Below are positions 1-7,802 of a stretch of 64,000 nt of DNA, one piece after another. Under the pieces are notes generated by a model. That model was given only the letters and a program-made list of their open reading frames with translations, searched no databases and was not told the DNA's origin. Origin of the DNA: Pseudanabaena sp. Chao 1811 (lineage in GTDB: Bacteria; Cyanobacteriota; Cyanobacteriia; Pseudanabaenales; Pseudanabaenaceae); contig NZ_CP101416.1 of assembly GCF_027942295.1 (NCBI RefSeq), positions 1 through 64,000 on the forward strand, written 5' to 3'. Both the position numbers and the translations under genes were made by a program. Each line of letters begins with the position of its first letter. The first letter of the stretch is position 1.

Positions 1-364
1 TTGCTACTGCGATCGCAATATCAGGAACAATTAAGGGTAAGTAAGTGACTCCTTGATATAGGCTCTTCCCTGGGAAATAATATCGAGCTAAACCAACTGC
101 GGTAAGAGTTCCCAACACTGAGGAAACAGATACAGCCGCCAATGCAACACTAAGGCTATTTTGCAAGGCCGCTAGCAAGTTCGGATTTTGCAAAAATTTG
201 GCATACCACTCTAGACTAAAACCCGTCCATTGCGAAGGAGATGGGGATTTATTAAAGCTAAAAATTGTAAGAACACCAATCGGCAAGTACATGTAGAAAA
301 AGGCAAGTAGCATGTACCAAGTCTGCCAACGCTTGATGGGAGGAACCTTAATTTGACTAGCCAT
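1..364 (-). CDS. potC: Polyamine-type ABC transporter permease PotC (N-terminal part, cut by window edge)
   Basis: The first 121 codons are visible and the gene continues beyond base 1. The protein starts MASQIKVPPIKRW, has a first membrane segment at about residues 17-36, a periplasmic stretch with FSLEWYAKFLQNP, and a second hydrophobic segment from about residue 70. The order and the phrase YLPLIVPDIAIAVA are typical of the PotC/PotI inner-membrane permeases, which pair with PotB to import spermidine or putrescine. Its ATG lies inside the end of the upstream permease gene (8-base overlap), so the two are translationally coupled. Substrate is inferred from family; related permeases also carry other small cationic or organic solutes. 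Confidence 0.85.
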   Translation of the reverse strand, partial: MASQIKVPPIKRWQTWYMLLAFFYMYLPIGVLTIFSFNKSPSPSQWTGFSLEWYAKFLQNPNLLAALQNSLSVALAAVSVSSVLGTLTAVGLARYYFPGKSLYQGVTYLPLIVPDIAIAVA

Positions 365-1250
365 CACTCACCACCCTGCGATCGCCATATTTGATTAATA
401 GTGCGATCACAATCGTTACCGCCAGAATCAACACCATACTAATCGCCGAGCCAAAACCACGGTTACTACTTGCACCCAAAAACTGCAATTCAATAATCGA
501 GGCGATCGTGCGACTACCCGGACCTCCTAGCAGTTGGGGATTGATGTAATCACTAAAACTAGAAATAGACACCAAAGCAGTTCCTGCGATAATCCCTGAA
601 GATACTTGGGGGACTGTAATTTGCCAAAAGGTTTGCCGAGAATTTGCACCCAAATCCGCTGCTGCCTCTAGTAAACGGAGATCAAGTCGCTCTAGAGAAG
701 TATAGAGAACTAGAACCATATAGGGCAGATAGGTATAAACCATACCAATGATCACACCCTCAGCTTTATTTAGGAAATTGATCCCTGAGAGTCCAAGAAA
801 ATTGAGAAAGGTATTTAATACACCCGTTGGGCGCAAAATTGTGATCCAAGCATAGGATCGCAACAATGAGGAAGTCCAAAGGGGCAGCACAAATAAGAGT
901 AATAGGATATTGCGCCAACGTTTAGGGGCAATCACCGCTAACCAATAGGCAACAGGAAAGCCTAAGAGTAGGCAAAATCCTGTGGTAATCACGGCATACA
1001 AGAGCGATCGCCAAACGACGGTTAGGTAAATGAAGTTGCCGCCAACATACTCAAATACTCTTAGATAGTTATCTAGTCCAAACCCATCTTTACCTAGTGG
1101 GACAAGACTCTGAATAAGAATGAAAACTGTGGGTACAAGCAAAAATGCGACAAGCCAAAAGCCACTTGGAAAAAGTAAAGCCAAAGGCTCAAGCCATTTA
1201 ATCTGTCGATTCGCTCGTTGCTTAGGTTCAGAATTACTATTTACAGGCAT
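357..1250 (-). CDS. potB: Polyamine-type ABC transporter permease PotB
   Basis: This 297-residue integral membrane protein has about six hydrophobic segments, the first near residues 20-46. Near residues 195-215 it carries the EAA-loop signature of ABC permeases (EAAADLGANSRQTFW, then ITVPQVSSGI), which docks on the ATPase subunit. Length and layout match PotB/PotH, a partner of PotC in the spermidine/putrescine importer. It lies 15 bases behind the SPOR-like gene and overlaps potC by 8 bases, so all three probably share a transcript. No ATPase or binding protein is visible here; they may lie beyond base 1. The biosynthetic arginine decarboxylase at 50.1 kb shows that the cell also makes polyamines. 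Confidence 0.9.
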   Translation of the reverse strand: MPVNSNSEPKQRANRQIKWLEPLALLFPSGFWLVAFLLVPTVFILIQSLVPLGKDGFGLDNYLRVFEYVGGNFIYLTVVWRSLLYAVITTGFCLLLGFPVAYWLAVIAPKRWRNILLLLFVLPLWTSSLLRSYAWITILRPTGVLNTFLNFLGLSGINFLNKAEGVIIGMVYTYLPYMVLVLYTSLERLDLRLLEAAADLGANSRQTFWQITVPQVSSGIIAGTALVSISSFSDYINPQLLGGPGSRTIASIIELQFLGASSNRGFGSAISMVLILAVTIVIALLIKYGDRRVVSDG

Positions 1251-1265
1251 TGGTTACAGGCGGGT

Positions 1266-2384
1266 TTAGAAGTAAAGTACTCGTGAGTCAATCCCTTGCG
1301 ATCGCAGATAGCGAGAGACTGATTCGGCTGAGTCACGATTTTGATAAGCACCTGCATGAATGTAGGTTCCACGCCCAGAGTTGGTGAAAAACGCATTCGG
1401 TACATATTGGCGCACCTGCGATAGTAAAAATTGATTAGTTGCTTTAGCTGGTACAGCAGCAACGTAGCGGAAATTGGGATTTGTAGTTTGTTGTGGCAAT
1501 AGCTGATCAGCACTTAACTCAGTAGTAACTGGTTGAGTAGTTTGCAAAGTTGAGAAATTAGTACTGCTACTTGGCACAACGTAGCTATTGTAGGAGTTAA
1601 CTGGTGCTAGTGCCGTCGTCGTTGAATTGACTGGGGTTAGTGTTGTTGTCGAGGATGGCACAAATCCTGTCTGGGGCTGGATATAACTAGTTGTTGAGGG
1701 TTGCACATAACTAGTAGTTGGCTGGACATAACTAGTAGTTGGCTGGACATAGGTAGATTGAGTATATCCAGTTTGCACAAGTTGAGTTTGAGGTACAACT
1801 GTCTGGGTCACAACCTGTCTAGTTTCTGGAACCAATACCTGTTGCCAACGGGGAACTAATACCTGTTGTGTCTGCACTTGAGGGACAACTGCATTCGTAG
1901 TGATCTGCTGGTACTGGTTGTTGTAGGCGATAGTTTGTTGCGGCACAGAGCTAAAGACCTGTGACTGTGCATCTATGGTCTGAGATGCTGGAGTCTGTTG
2001 AATGATAACTTGCTGTGGATTAGATAGAGGAGCAACTGAAGTTGTTGTATCTGTAAAAGGTACTTGGACATTGCTTTCCTTACCACCTGATGTACTGAAG
2101 TACTTTTGGGGAGTCAGTCCAGAGTTAGCTAGAGCATTCGCTAAATTATTCGCACTAGTTTCAGAATTGAATGTACCTGCCTGAATTACAGGTTGGTCAT
2201 TAATTTTTGTTGTAAAAGCTGTTGGTGAGACGGCACGAACTTTTTGTAAGGTTTCGGGATCATTGCCTGTCACAAAAATCACAAAACGTGCCGAAGCTGA
2301 TTGCGCGATCGCAAGGGATGCGATCGCCGTAGTTCCTAGAATACTAAACCTTTTGAGCCAATTCACAGCAGTACATCCCCACAC
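1266..2384 (-). CDS. Secreted protein with two SPOR-like domains joined by a Gln/Thr-rich repeat linker
   Basis: The 372-residue product begins with a signal peptide (about residues 1-33, ending SASA). Residues 34-96 (RFVIFVTGNDPETL to GLTPQKYF) and residues 305-372 (FRYVAAVPAKATN to GIDSRVLYF) look like two copies of one SPOR-like unit: both have a beta start, an AGTFNSETSA or AGAYQNRDSA motif and a C-terminal helix-strand. SPOR domains bind denuded peptidoglycan in other bacteria. The 200-residue linker is rich in Q, T, S, V and P and contains short tandem repeats around QPTTSYV. It heads the potB-potC group with a 15-base gap. Exact function is unknown; a cell-wall or periplasmic role is inferred. 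Confidence 0.7.
   Translation of the reverse strand: MWGCTAVNWLKRFSILGTTAIASLAIAQSASARFVIFVTGNDPETLQKVRAVSPTAFTTKINDQPVIQAGTFNSETSANNLANALANSGLTPQKYFSTSGGKESNVQVPFTDTTTSVAPLSNPQQVIIQQTPASQTIDAQSQVFSSVPQQTIAYNNQYQQITTNAVVPQVQTQQVLVPRWQQVLVPETRQVVTQTVVPQTQLVQTGYTQSTYVQPTTSYVQPTTSYVQPSTTSYIQPQTGFVPSSTTTLTPVNSTTTALAPVNSYNSYVVPSSSTNFSTLQTTQPVTTELSADQLLPQQTTNPNFRYVAAVPAKATNQFLLSQVRQYVPNAFFTNSGRGTYIHAGAYQNRDSAESVSRYLRSQGIDSRVLYF
1683..1768. repeat. In-frame 21-bp tandem repeat inside the SPOR-like gene
   Basis: Two perfect 21-bp units (1707-1727 and 1728-1748) are flanked by degenerate copies on both sides. The unit is a whole number of codons and encodes TSYVQPT-type repeats in the protein linker, so copy-number change would lengthen or shorten the linker without a frameshift. 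Confidence 0.8.
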
Positions 2385-2490
2385 TTGAATGTAATAATGG
2401 TTAAGTCTAACTCAACTAGATCAAGTGATGTTTTTTCTAGTCAAAATTATTTGGTTTATTTAAGCATGTAATATAGCAAAACATAAAAAA

Positions 2491-2521
2491 TCAAAGAGGG
2501 GCGCTAAGCGCCCCTCTTTGA
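2491..2521 (-). terminator. Rho-independent terminator, probably of the cpcS transcript
   Basis: A perfect stem (TCAAAGAGGGGCGC / GCGCCCCTCTTTGA) with a TAA loop is followed, on the minus strand, by a T-rich tract. It is oriented to stop transcription arriving from the CpcS-type gene at 2695-3216. Hairpins with the same CGCTAAGCG-type core occur at 13021 and 22466. Confidence 0.65.
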
Positions 2522-2557
2522 TTGAATTACAAAAGCTATCCAAAAATCCAAAAGTAT

Positions 2558-2662
2558 ATGGAAAAAATTAAGACTGGTTTAAATATTGCAATTTTTGTCT
2601 TGTTAGCAGGTTTTATTGGCTTAGAGATTTGGACATTAGTTGCACATTTTCTAAAGTCCTAA
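2558..2662 (+). CDS. 34-residue single-span membrane microprotein
   Basis: An ATG-to-TAA frame encodes 34 residues that start MEKIKTGLN, continue with one hydrophobic helix (about residues 9-30, including GFIGLEIWTL) and end AHFLKS. This charged-hydrophobic-charged plan is that of small subunits of photosystems, cytochrome b6f or the NDH-1 complex, but I cannot match it to a named one. A GC-rich hairpin starts 6 bases after the stop on the same strand, which supports a real plus-strand gene. It lies opposite the 3' end of the cpcS transcript. No strong ribosome-binding site is visible. Chance ORF remains possible. Confidence 0.5.
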   Translation: MEKIKTGLNIAIFVLLAGFIGLEIWTLVAHFLKS

Positions 2663-2667
2663 CCCAG

Positions 2668-2690
2668 AGGCTGGCGAAAAGTGCCAGCCT
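2668..2690 (+). terminator. Hairpin downstream of the microprotein
   Basis: The 8-bp arms AGGCTGGC and GCCAGCCT enclose a 7-base loop and are followed by a T-rich stretch (2692-2704) on the plus strand. It sits directly behind the 34-residue ORF. Confidence 0.5.
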
Positions 2691-2694
2691 GCAT

Positions 2695-3216
2695 TTAATT
2701 TTTGGGTGCAGAGATGCGAATTTCCGAATAAAACGTTGATGACTGTACATGGTGATCGCTAGCACTATTGCCCTGTAGCAAAGTCGCGACACGAAATCGT
2801 AAGTTAGGGTTTCCGTACCAAATTCGTTCTTCGATCGCACCTTGAGCCGTTACAGTCTGGATAGTTAGGGACTCATCTTCACCAAATTCATAGACTCCTT
2901 TACCCTGTGCGCTTAAAACTAAACCCTTGTGCGGTGTAGCACGATCATTGGGTACTAGCACGAGCAAGGCACTACCTTTAGGCTTAATGCTACTTAAAGA
3001 CTCTTCTTCCCATACGGTCTGCAATGAATAAATTGTGTCATGGGGATCAACATCATATTTTTGGCAAATTGCAACTAGGGAAGGATCATCCATTCCCAAA
3101 GCATTGATTTCCAGTACACAACGGTTGTCATTACCATTTTCTTGACCAAATTGATGATCGCTGCGTTGCGATCGCCAACGACCGACAAGAAGTTCGAGAA
3201 ACTGATGAATATCCAT
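2695..3216 (-). CDS. cpcS: CpcS/CpeS-family phycobiliprotein lyase
   Basis: This 173-residue protein matches the lipocalin-like CpcS/CpeS (and CpcU/CpeU) chromophore lyases, which attach phycocyanobilin or a related bilin to a cysteine of phycobiliproteins. Family features visible are the N-terminal helix with LVGRWRSQRSDHQF, the central strands around GSALLVLVP, the ERIWYGNPNLRFRVATL block and the closing SSTFYSEIRIS. Length is normal for the family. It stands about 265 bases downstream of cpcG in the same direction, which fits phycobilisome assembly. Whether it is the CpcS, CpcU or CpeS subtype, and its target cysteine, cannot be told from sequence alone. Confidence 0.85.
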   Translation of the reverse strand: MDIHQFLELLVGRWRSQRSDHQFGQENGNDNRCVLEINALGMDDPSLVAICQKYDVDPHDTIYSLQTVWEEESLSSIKPKGSALLVLVPNDRATPHKGLVLSAQGKGVYEFGEDESLTIQTVTAQGAIEERIWYGNPNLRFRVATLLQGNSASDHHVQSSTFYSEIRISAPKN

Positions 3217-3330
3217 TAAGGCAAAGGCTAATAAAAAAGCTAATAAAAAACTAAAAAATAGAAAAGGCAGACATTATTTAATTTTGACACAAATCTTGAT
3301 ATTTATCGCGTTCAGTATTGTCTAAAACAA

Positions 3331-3394
3331 TGTCAGTTCGATAACGCCATTTGCGCGGCGCTTCGCTCCGCGCAAATGGCGGAAAATGGTAAAA
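3331..3394 (+). repeat. Truncated copy of the 111-bp hairpin element (family R1)
   Basis: The sequence from TGTCAGTTCGATAACGCC through the GC-rich hairpin (arms around GCCATTTGCGCGG) to GGAAAATGGTAAAA matches the first half of the full copies at 28083 and 31797. The second hairpin and the far terminal repeat are missing. Confidence 0.8.
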
Positions 3395-3405
3395 CAAAAC
3401 TTTCC

Positions 3406-3440
3406 AAACAAAAAGGGGCGCATTGCGCCCCTTTTTGTTT
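3406..3440 (-). terminator. Terminator of cpcG
   Basis: A perfect 16-bp stem (AAACAAAAAGGGGCGC and its complement) with an ATT loop lies 41 bases past the cpcG stop codon. Read on the minus strand it ends in a T tract. Confidence 0.8.
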
Positions 3441-3481
3441 CAAGAGAGATATGTAACCTAATATCCTCTTAGAATCTTGAT

Positions 3482-4237
3482 TTAGCTCTTACGATAAGGA
3501 ACTAGCTTTTCGTAATCAAGGTTTTGAGCAGAGACGAGTCTTCCACCAGATGCAGGAATATTCAGGCTACGAGCCAAATTCAAGAACAACGCTGGATCGC
3601 CTGCTTGTGGCTTTCTGTCGGCAGGGGTATAGCCACGAACTTGATTTTGCCAAATGATTTGAGGGAAGCCCAACTGTGCACGATGGTAAGCATCGTAACG
3701 AGGAGAAGTGATGTTGAAGGGTCTTTCACCAATAGCTTGGCTAGGAAGAACCCGACGGCGTTGGTAAGGCAATGTGTCATCACCAAATGCCTCGAGATAC
3801 TCGTCGCTGTTGATGAGTGCATCAATAAAGCCCTCGATGCCCTTGGTAGCTACAACAATAGACCAAGCAATTTTTTCACGTTCGCTGTAAACGTCACGAC
3901 CGAGAACGCGCTGTACAGTTTGCTCTACGAAGCGATAGTTGCTGTTTTTTTCATAGAAGCTGCTTCTATAGGTGTTGGACAGAACTAATCCACGCACAAA
4001 CTGTCTAACGGTAAGGTTACCAGAACGCAATTGCGATTCTAAGGTAACTTCGCGATCAGCAGCAAAAGCATGGAAGAAAATTTGACGATAGGCAGCTTCG
4101 ATCAAATCATCTAGCTCTGACTTAGAGAGCAAGTTATTAGTAGTGTAAATGCGAGGTGTTTCATCACCACCTACTGTAAACCCAGCTACGCGAGAATTCT
4201 GCGATGCTGGAGCGTATTCTAATAAAGGAATCGCCAC
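3482..4237 (-). CDS. cpcG: Phycobilisome rod-core linker CpcG
   Basis: The 251-residue product begins [20 protein letters not shown], the hallmark start of CpcG, and carries a phycobilisome linker-polypeptide domain at about residues 20-180 ([48 protein letters not shown]). CpcG joins phycocyanin rods to the allophycocyanin core. The C-terminal tail is soluble and ends in a basic LVPYRKS; there is no hydrophobic C-terminal helix as in the membrane-associated CpcG2/CpcL form, so the classical rod-core type is favoured. The start codon is GTG, set by GGAGA about eight bases upstream and by the conserved N-terminus. No cpcBA genes are nearby, so phycobilisome genes are dispersed. Confidence 0.95.
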   Translation of the reverse strand: MAIPLLEYAPASQNSRVAGFTVGGDETPRIYTTNNLLSKSELDDLIEAAYRQIFFHAFAADREVTLESQLRSGNLTVRQFVRGLVLSNTYRSSFYEKNSNYRFVEQTVQRVLGRDVYSEREKIAWSIVVATKGIEGFIDALINSDEYLEAFGDDTLPYQRRRVLPSQAIGERPFNITSPRYDAYHRAQLGFPQIIWQNQVRGYTPADRKPQAGDPALFLNLARSLNIPASGGRLVSAQNLDYEKLVPYRKS

Positions 4238-4610
4238 GTTTAAATCTCCAAATAATATTATCGAAAAGTTCTAAAAATACTTATTCCCAAATTTACCGCA
4301 GTTCCTAAGTTGGAGACAACCCAAAAACCGCAAAACTCATATTTTGGTCGTATTAAGATTTTTACCTTGTCCATGCCAATGTAAGAACCACAATACAATG
4401 AGTTCAGGTCTAAATAAGCTAAATAAAATTACAAGAGGCTAACCTCTAGTCAATGATAGGATAGGCGAAATTAGCTAGTTCTACTTGCTTCATATAAGTT
4501 TACCTTTATTAATCTTTGATCATCTGTTTTAAGCCTCTCAAGAGAACTTGCAACAGGCAAAATCCCCCGTTATCTTGTTTATCCTGTTTCATAAGTACTA
4601 ATTAATCTCA
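4238..4610. other. Divergent promoter region between cpcG and the hydrolase gene
   Basis: This 373-base AT-rich gap must hold the promoter of cpcG (leftward) and that of the hydrolase (rightward). I see no ORF, clear riboswitch or repeat element in it. Confidence 0.6.
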
Positions 4611-5513
4611 ATGGTTGTTGAATATCGTAAGTTTGCCGATCGCTTCTGGACATGGCGAGGCTATGAGATTGGTTATTGTGCTGAGGGACTAGATTCTCAA
4701 GGAGTAGCACAAGATAAACCTGCAATGGTTTTAATTCATGGCTTTGGCGCTTCGGTGGGGCATTGGCGCAAAAATGTCCCAGTTCTTGCCAAAAGATTTC
4801 GAGTGTATGCGATCGATCTCATTGGATTTGGTTCTTCAGCACAGCCCAAGCCCAGTGAACTTGCTTATACCTTTGAAACTTGGGGGCAACAAGTTGCTGA
4901 TTTTGTGCAGGAGGTTGTGGGCGATCGCGCCATACTGGTGGGCAACTCCATCGGGGCAGTAGTGGCGATGCAGGCAGCAGTATATGCGCCTAAGCTAATC
5001 ACCAAGACAGTATTAATCAACTGTTCATTACGATTATTGCAAGAGCAAAATCAACTAGCCATGCCTTGGTTTAAGCGCATCGGGGTAAAAGCGGTGCAAA
5101 ATATTTTGGGAGTAAGGGCGATCGCCAAAATATTTTTTGATCAAGTTCGTAATCCGCGATCAGTGCGCCAAATCTTGTCCCAAGCTTACATTCACAAAGA
5201 GGCAATTACCGATGAGCTAATTGAGATATTGGTTCAGCCTGCTCAAAATCCCAACGCAGTAGATGTATTTATGGCTTTTGTCCGCTATTCGCAGGGACCT
5301 AGACCTGAAGATCTATTAGCGATTCTGCCCTGTGAGGCGATTGTATTGTGGGGCGATCGCGATCCTTGGGAGCCAATAAAGTTGGGGCGAGAATCTTTTA
5401 CGAGATTTGCCTGTGTTAAGGAATTTATCGATTTACCAAATGCGGGGCATTGTCCACAGGATGAAGTCCCCGCATTAGTTAATGATATTTTGCTAAAGAT
5501 GGTAGTTTCATAA
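4611..5513 (+). CDS. Alpha/beta-fold hydrolase
   Basis: This 300-residue protein has a complete alpha/beta-hydrolase signature. The oxyanion motif is LIHGFGAS (about 42-49), the nucleophile is the serine of GNSIG (about 112-116), the acid is probably the aspartate in WGDRDPWEP and the base is the histidine in NAGHCPQDE near the C-terminus. No signal peptide or membrane segment is visible, so it is probably cytoplasmic or peripheral to thylakoids. The layout resembles cyanobacterial and plastid hydrolases related to chlorophyll dephytylase, but substrate cannot be assigned. It stands alone, with a perfect hairpin behind it. Confidence 0.85.
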   Translation: MVVEYRKFADRFWTWRGYEIGYCAEGLDSQGVAQDKPAMVLIHGFGASVGHWRKNVPVLAKRFRVYAIDLIGFGSSAQPKPSELAYTFETWGQQVADFVQEVVGDRAILVGNSIGAVVAMQAAVYAPKLITKTVLINCSLRLLQEQNQLAMPWFKRIGVKAVQNILGVRAIAKIFFDQVRNPRSVRQILSQAYIHKEAITDELIEILVQPAQNPNAVDVFMAFVRYSQGPRPEDLLAILPCEAIVLWGDRDPWEPIKLGRESFTRFACVKEFIDLPNAGHCPQDEVPALVNDILLKMVVS

Positions 5514-5528
5514 AATTAACGCAAGTTC

Positions 5529-5575
5529 AATATGTCCATTTACATCGTGCTTCGCACGATGTAAATGGACATATT
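5529..5575. terminator. Perfect 22-bp hairpin, probably a bidirectional terminator
   Basis: Arms at 5529-5550 and 5554-5575 are perfectly complementary with a TTC loop. It lies between the convergent hydrolase and CruP-like genes, 16 bases past the hydrolase stop. It lacks a long T tract, so it may be a repeat-derived hairpin that also stops transcription. Confidence 0.55.
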
Positions 5576-5601
5576 GGTCATATTGAAAATTAAAATTAAC
5601 T

Positions 5602-7209
5602 TTAGACCTTTTGCACCCCAATAGCCTTGGGATTGGCATAATCACCACCTGACCCATATTGCCAAGCCTCAATTTGCCGACGGAGTTGATATTGTTGTTC
5701 GGGTAAGAGATTAGCGATCGCTGGTTCGACCTGTTGACCAATTTGATTAAGAAAGCTATAAGCTCCTAGACTGAGATAATGTTTGAGCCAATTCAGCAAA
5801 GTGGCAATACCGACCTGCTGCATAATTTTTAGCACTAAAACAGGATCAGCAATGGACATCGCAATCATCGTTTGAGCAAGGGGCAGAAATTGCACCACAT
5901 CTTGCAAGAAAGGGTAGAGTACCTGATCGCCCAATTTCTCCATTGCGGTAAATGTGACACCTAGTAAATAATTAATGCGATCACTTTCAATCTGCTGATT
6001 AACGGCAACACTCATCGATTTTTGAAATAGCCAAGTGACCGATAGATTGGGCTGATAGGGTTGGAGCGATCGCAACTCCTTTTGATTTAGCCAATCACCA
6101 TGCAAGGCAGCATCAATACCATTAGTTAAGCGGGGTAAATGGCGCACCATTGCACCAAATCCTCCAAAACTCAGGGGAGACTGCATTCCTGAACTATCAC
6201 CAACCTGTAAAATGCGATTCCAAGGAGTCTGCAAAGGATTTTGTTGGTAAGAAGGGAAAAAGCCAAAGAGAACACGCTGAAACTGCAATTGGGAAAGGGA
6301 GATCTCTTGATATTTCGGCAACCAAAATAGATAGTCCTCCATGAGCTGAGAAAAACTAGGACGTTGCGGATCAGCATCCACATAGGTAAACATATAGGTA
6401 GTTCTACCATCTTTGGCGGGGAAAGCTTCCCAAAAATATTGGCATTGATTTTGAATGGGCGTAAAGCTATAAATCAAGTCACCGTAGGATTTTTCAGGCA
6501 TCCCCTGTGCACAACTTCCCACCACCATACAGACACCATCGGGCTTGATATTTCCCTGTGTTAGCGATCGCGCTTGCTTCGCAATTGGAGAGAAATGTCC
6601 CATGACATCTAGCAATAATCTACCTGTAACTCTTGTTATCGCCGCATTCTCTTTGGTAATCACTTCTACAGATATACCATCAGGATGAGTACTAGCTCCC
6701 CGAAATGCAGTTTGCTCTAATACTTTGCCCCCAGCACCTAGAAATTTCTGCTTAAGAACTTCTAACAAATAGACTGGATCAACTCCAATATTGAGAATAT
6801 CCCTTACCCATAAATCCTGACCACCTTGAAAGCCAACTCTGGCAGGATTATAAATGGTCGCGATCGCTGTTTCTAGTTCTACTTCTGTCAGCAAATCTAG
6901 TTCTAGAAAAGCATTTAACTCTTGGCGAGAAATATTCCATTCCTGCACTCTGCCCCGTAAAAGCCCCTGTTCAAGGATTGCGACATTCCATCCTCGTTGC
7001 TGTAATGTACAAGCAACAAATATGCCCAATGTGCCACCACAGACAATTACATCAAAGTCTTTATCACCTATTCGCTCTAAGGAATTGTCAACAACTTGAG
7101 GAATTGGTTGCTGAAACTGCCGATAGCTATGCCAAAAGGCATCCATTCGCTCCAATTGCGTTGGAATTTCTAAAGGCATTTGCGATCGCACAGTTGCAAA
7201 TAAAGACAT
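5602..7209 (-). CDS. cruP: CruA/CruP-family FAD flavoprotein (lycopene-cyclase family), CruP-like
   Basis: This 535-residue protein has an N-terminal extension, an FAD Rossmann motif (DFDVIVCGGTLGIFVAC, then WNVAILEQ) and the family motif RGRVQEWNISRQELN. A second flavin-binding region follows near GDSSGMQSPLSFGGFGAM, and the C-terminal part has amphipathic helices. CruA and CruP are the FixC-superfamily lycopene cyclases of green bacteria and cyanobacteria; CruP also occurs in plastids, where it is linked to carotenoid epoxide control. The long N-terminus before the Rossmann fold and the GVDPVYLLEVLK segment favour CruP over CruA. I chose the ATG at 7209, preceded by GGAA, over a TTG at 7236. 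Confidence 0.75.
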   Translation of the reverse strand: MSLFATVRSQMPLEIPTQLERMDAFWHSYRQFQQPIPQVVDNSLERIGDKDFDVIVCGGTLGIFVACTLQQRGWNVAILEQGLLRGRVQEWNISRQELNAFLELDLLTEVELETAIATIYNPARVGFQGGQDLWVRDILNIGVDPVYLLEVLKQKFLGAGGKVLEQTAFRGASTHPDGISVEVITKENAAITRVTGRLLLDVMGHFSPIAKQARSLTQGNIKPDGVCMVVGSCAQGMPEKSYGDLIYSFTPIQNQCQYFWEAFPAKDGRTTYMFTYVDADPQRPSFSQLMEDYLFWLPKYQEISLSQLQFQRVLFGFFPSYQQNPLQTPWNRILQVGDSSGMQSPLSFGGFGAMVRHLPRLTNGIDAALHGDWLNQKELRSLQPYQPNLSVTWLFQKSMSVAVNQQIESDRINYLLGVTFTAMEKLGDQVLYPFLQDVVQFLPLAQTMIAMSIADPVLVLKIMQQVGIATLLNWLKHYLSLGAYSFLNQIGQQVEPAIANLLPEQQYQLRRQIEAWQYGSGGDYANPKAIGVQKV

Positions 7210-7253
7210 GTTGTTCCAAATAATAAAGGTCAGCAAAGCCGATCTTTATTATC

Positions 7254-7778
7254 CTATAACTGATAGCGAGGATCGCAATAGTCACGTAACCACTTGTTTG
7301 TGGCATCAGCGATCGCGGCATCACTAACATCTGTTGGTGGAGCTTGTCCAATTCGCATAAACGCCATCGCTAATCGCCATCCGTTAGAAGTAGGAACCAC
7401 AAACAACCAATAGGCTCGCTGGGAAGTTTCACTTCTGCCTGTCTGTCTCTCCAACATTGACAAGAAAATCTGCTGGGGTAGGCGATCGCGTGGTTGATCG
7501 GGGGCAAGGAGCAAAGGCTCAAGTTCGGGCTGGCTAATGGTCATAACTTCCCGTTTAATGCGTAAGCGAATATAAGCACGATTGAGATAATCAGGCAAAT
7601 CCTTCGCCAAAGCCTTACTTAAACTAGGGAAATCCGCAGGACAAACCCGATTATTAATATAGGTTTCCGCATTTGCATCACTAGCCAGATTTGCCAAAAC
7701 AGCGATCGCTATTACCATTCCGAGTACTTTACGTTGCTGATTTACCCAATTTTTGATCATATTTTTGATAAGGCTCAT
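7254..7778 (-). CDS. Secreted protein of unknown function
   Basis: The product (174 residues from the ATG at 7778) has a basic N-terminus, a hydrophobic core (VLGMVIAIAVLANLA) and a cleavage-like ANA-ET site, so it is probably exported. The mature part has two cysteines (VCPADF and DYCDPRY), a region YWLFVVPTSNGWRLAMAFMR and no motif I can name. It follows the hybrid kinase gene by 24 bases and so belongs to the binding-protein/kinase operon. A TTG 24 bases upstream is a poorer start. A periplasmic accessory role in that sensing system is a guess from context. Confidence 0.6.
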   Translation of the reverse strand: MSLIKNMIKNWVNQQRKVLGMVIAIAVLANLASDANAETYINNRVCPADFPSLSKALAKDLPDYLNRAYIRLRIKREVMTISQPELEPLLLAPDQPRDRLPQQIFLSMLERQTGRSETSQRAYWLFVVPTSNGWRLAMAFMRIGQAPPTDVSDAAIADATNKWLRDYCDPRYQL

Positions 7779-7802
7779 AATGCTTAGAGCCAAGATTTGC
7801 AA

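Noticed and set aside
1707-1748. Direct repeats as a possible CRISPR array
   Set aside because: The 21-bp units are adjacent without spacers, lie in a reading frame and encode a repeated peptide linker.
2558-2662. Assignment of the microprotein to a named photosystem, b6f or NDH-1 subunit
   Set aside because: Size and topology fit several, but the residues do not match any small subunit I can recall with confidence.
3320-3394. Target duplication around the truncated R1 copy (TAAAACAA on both sides)
   Set aside because: The right-hand match includes TAAAA, which belongs to the element itself in full copies, so the apparent duplication is partly coincidental.
3524-3988. Plus-strand ORF of 154 residues opposite cpcG
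   Set aside because: cpcG is certain on the other strand and the ORF has no family features.
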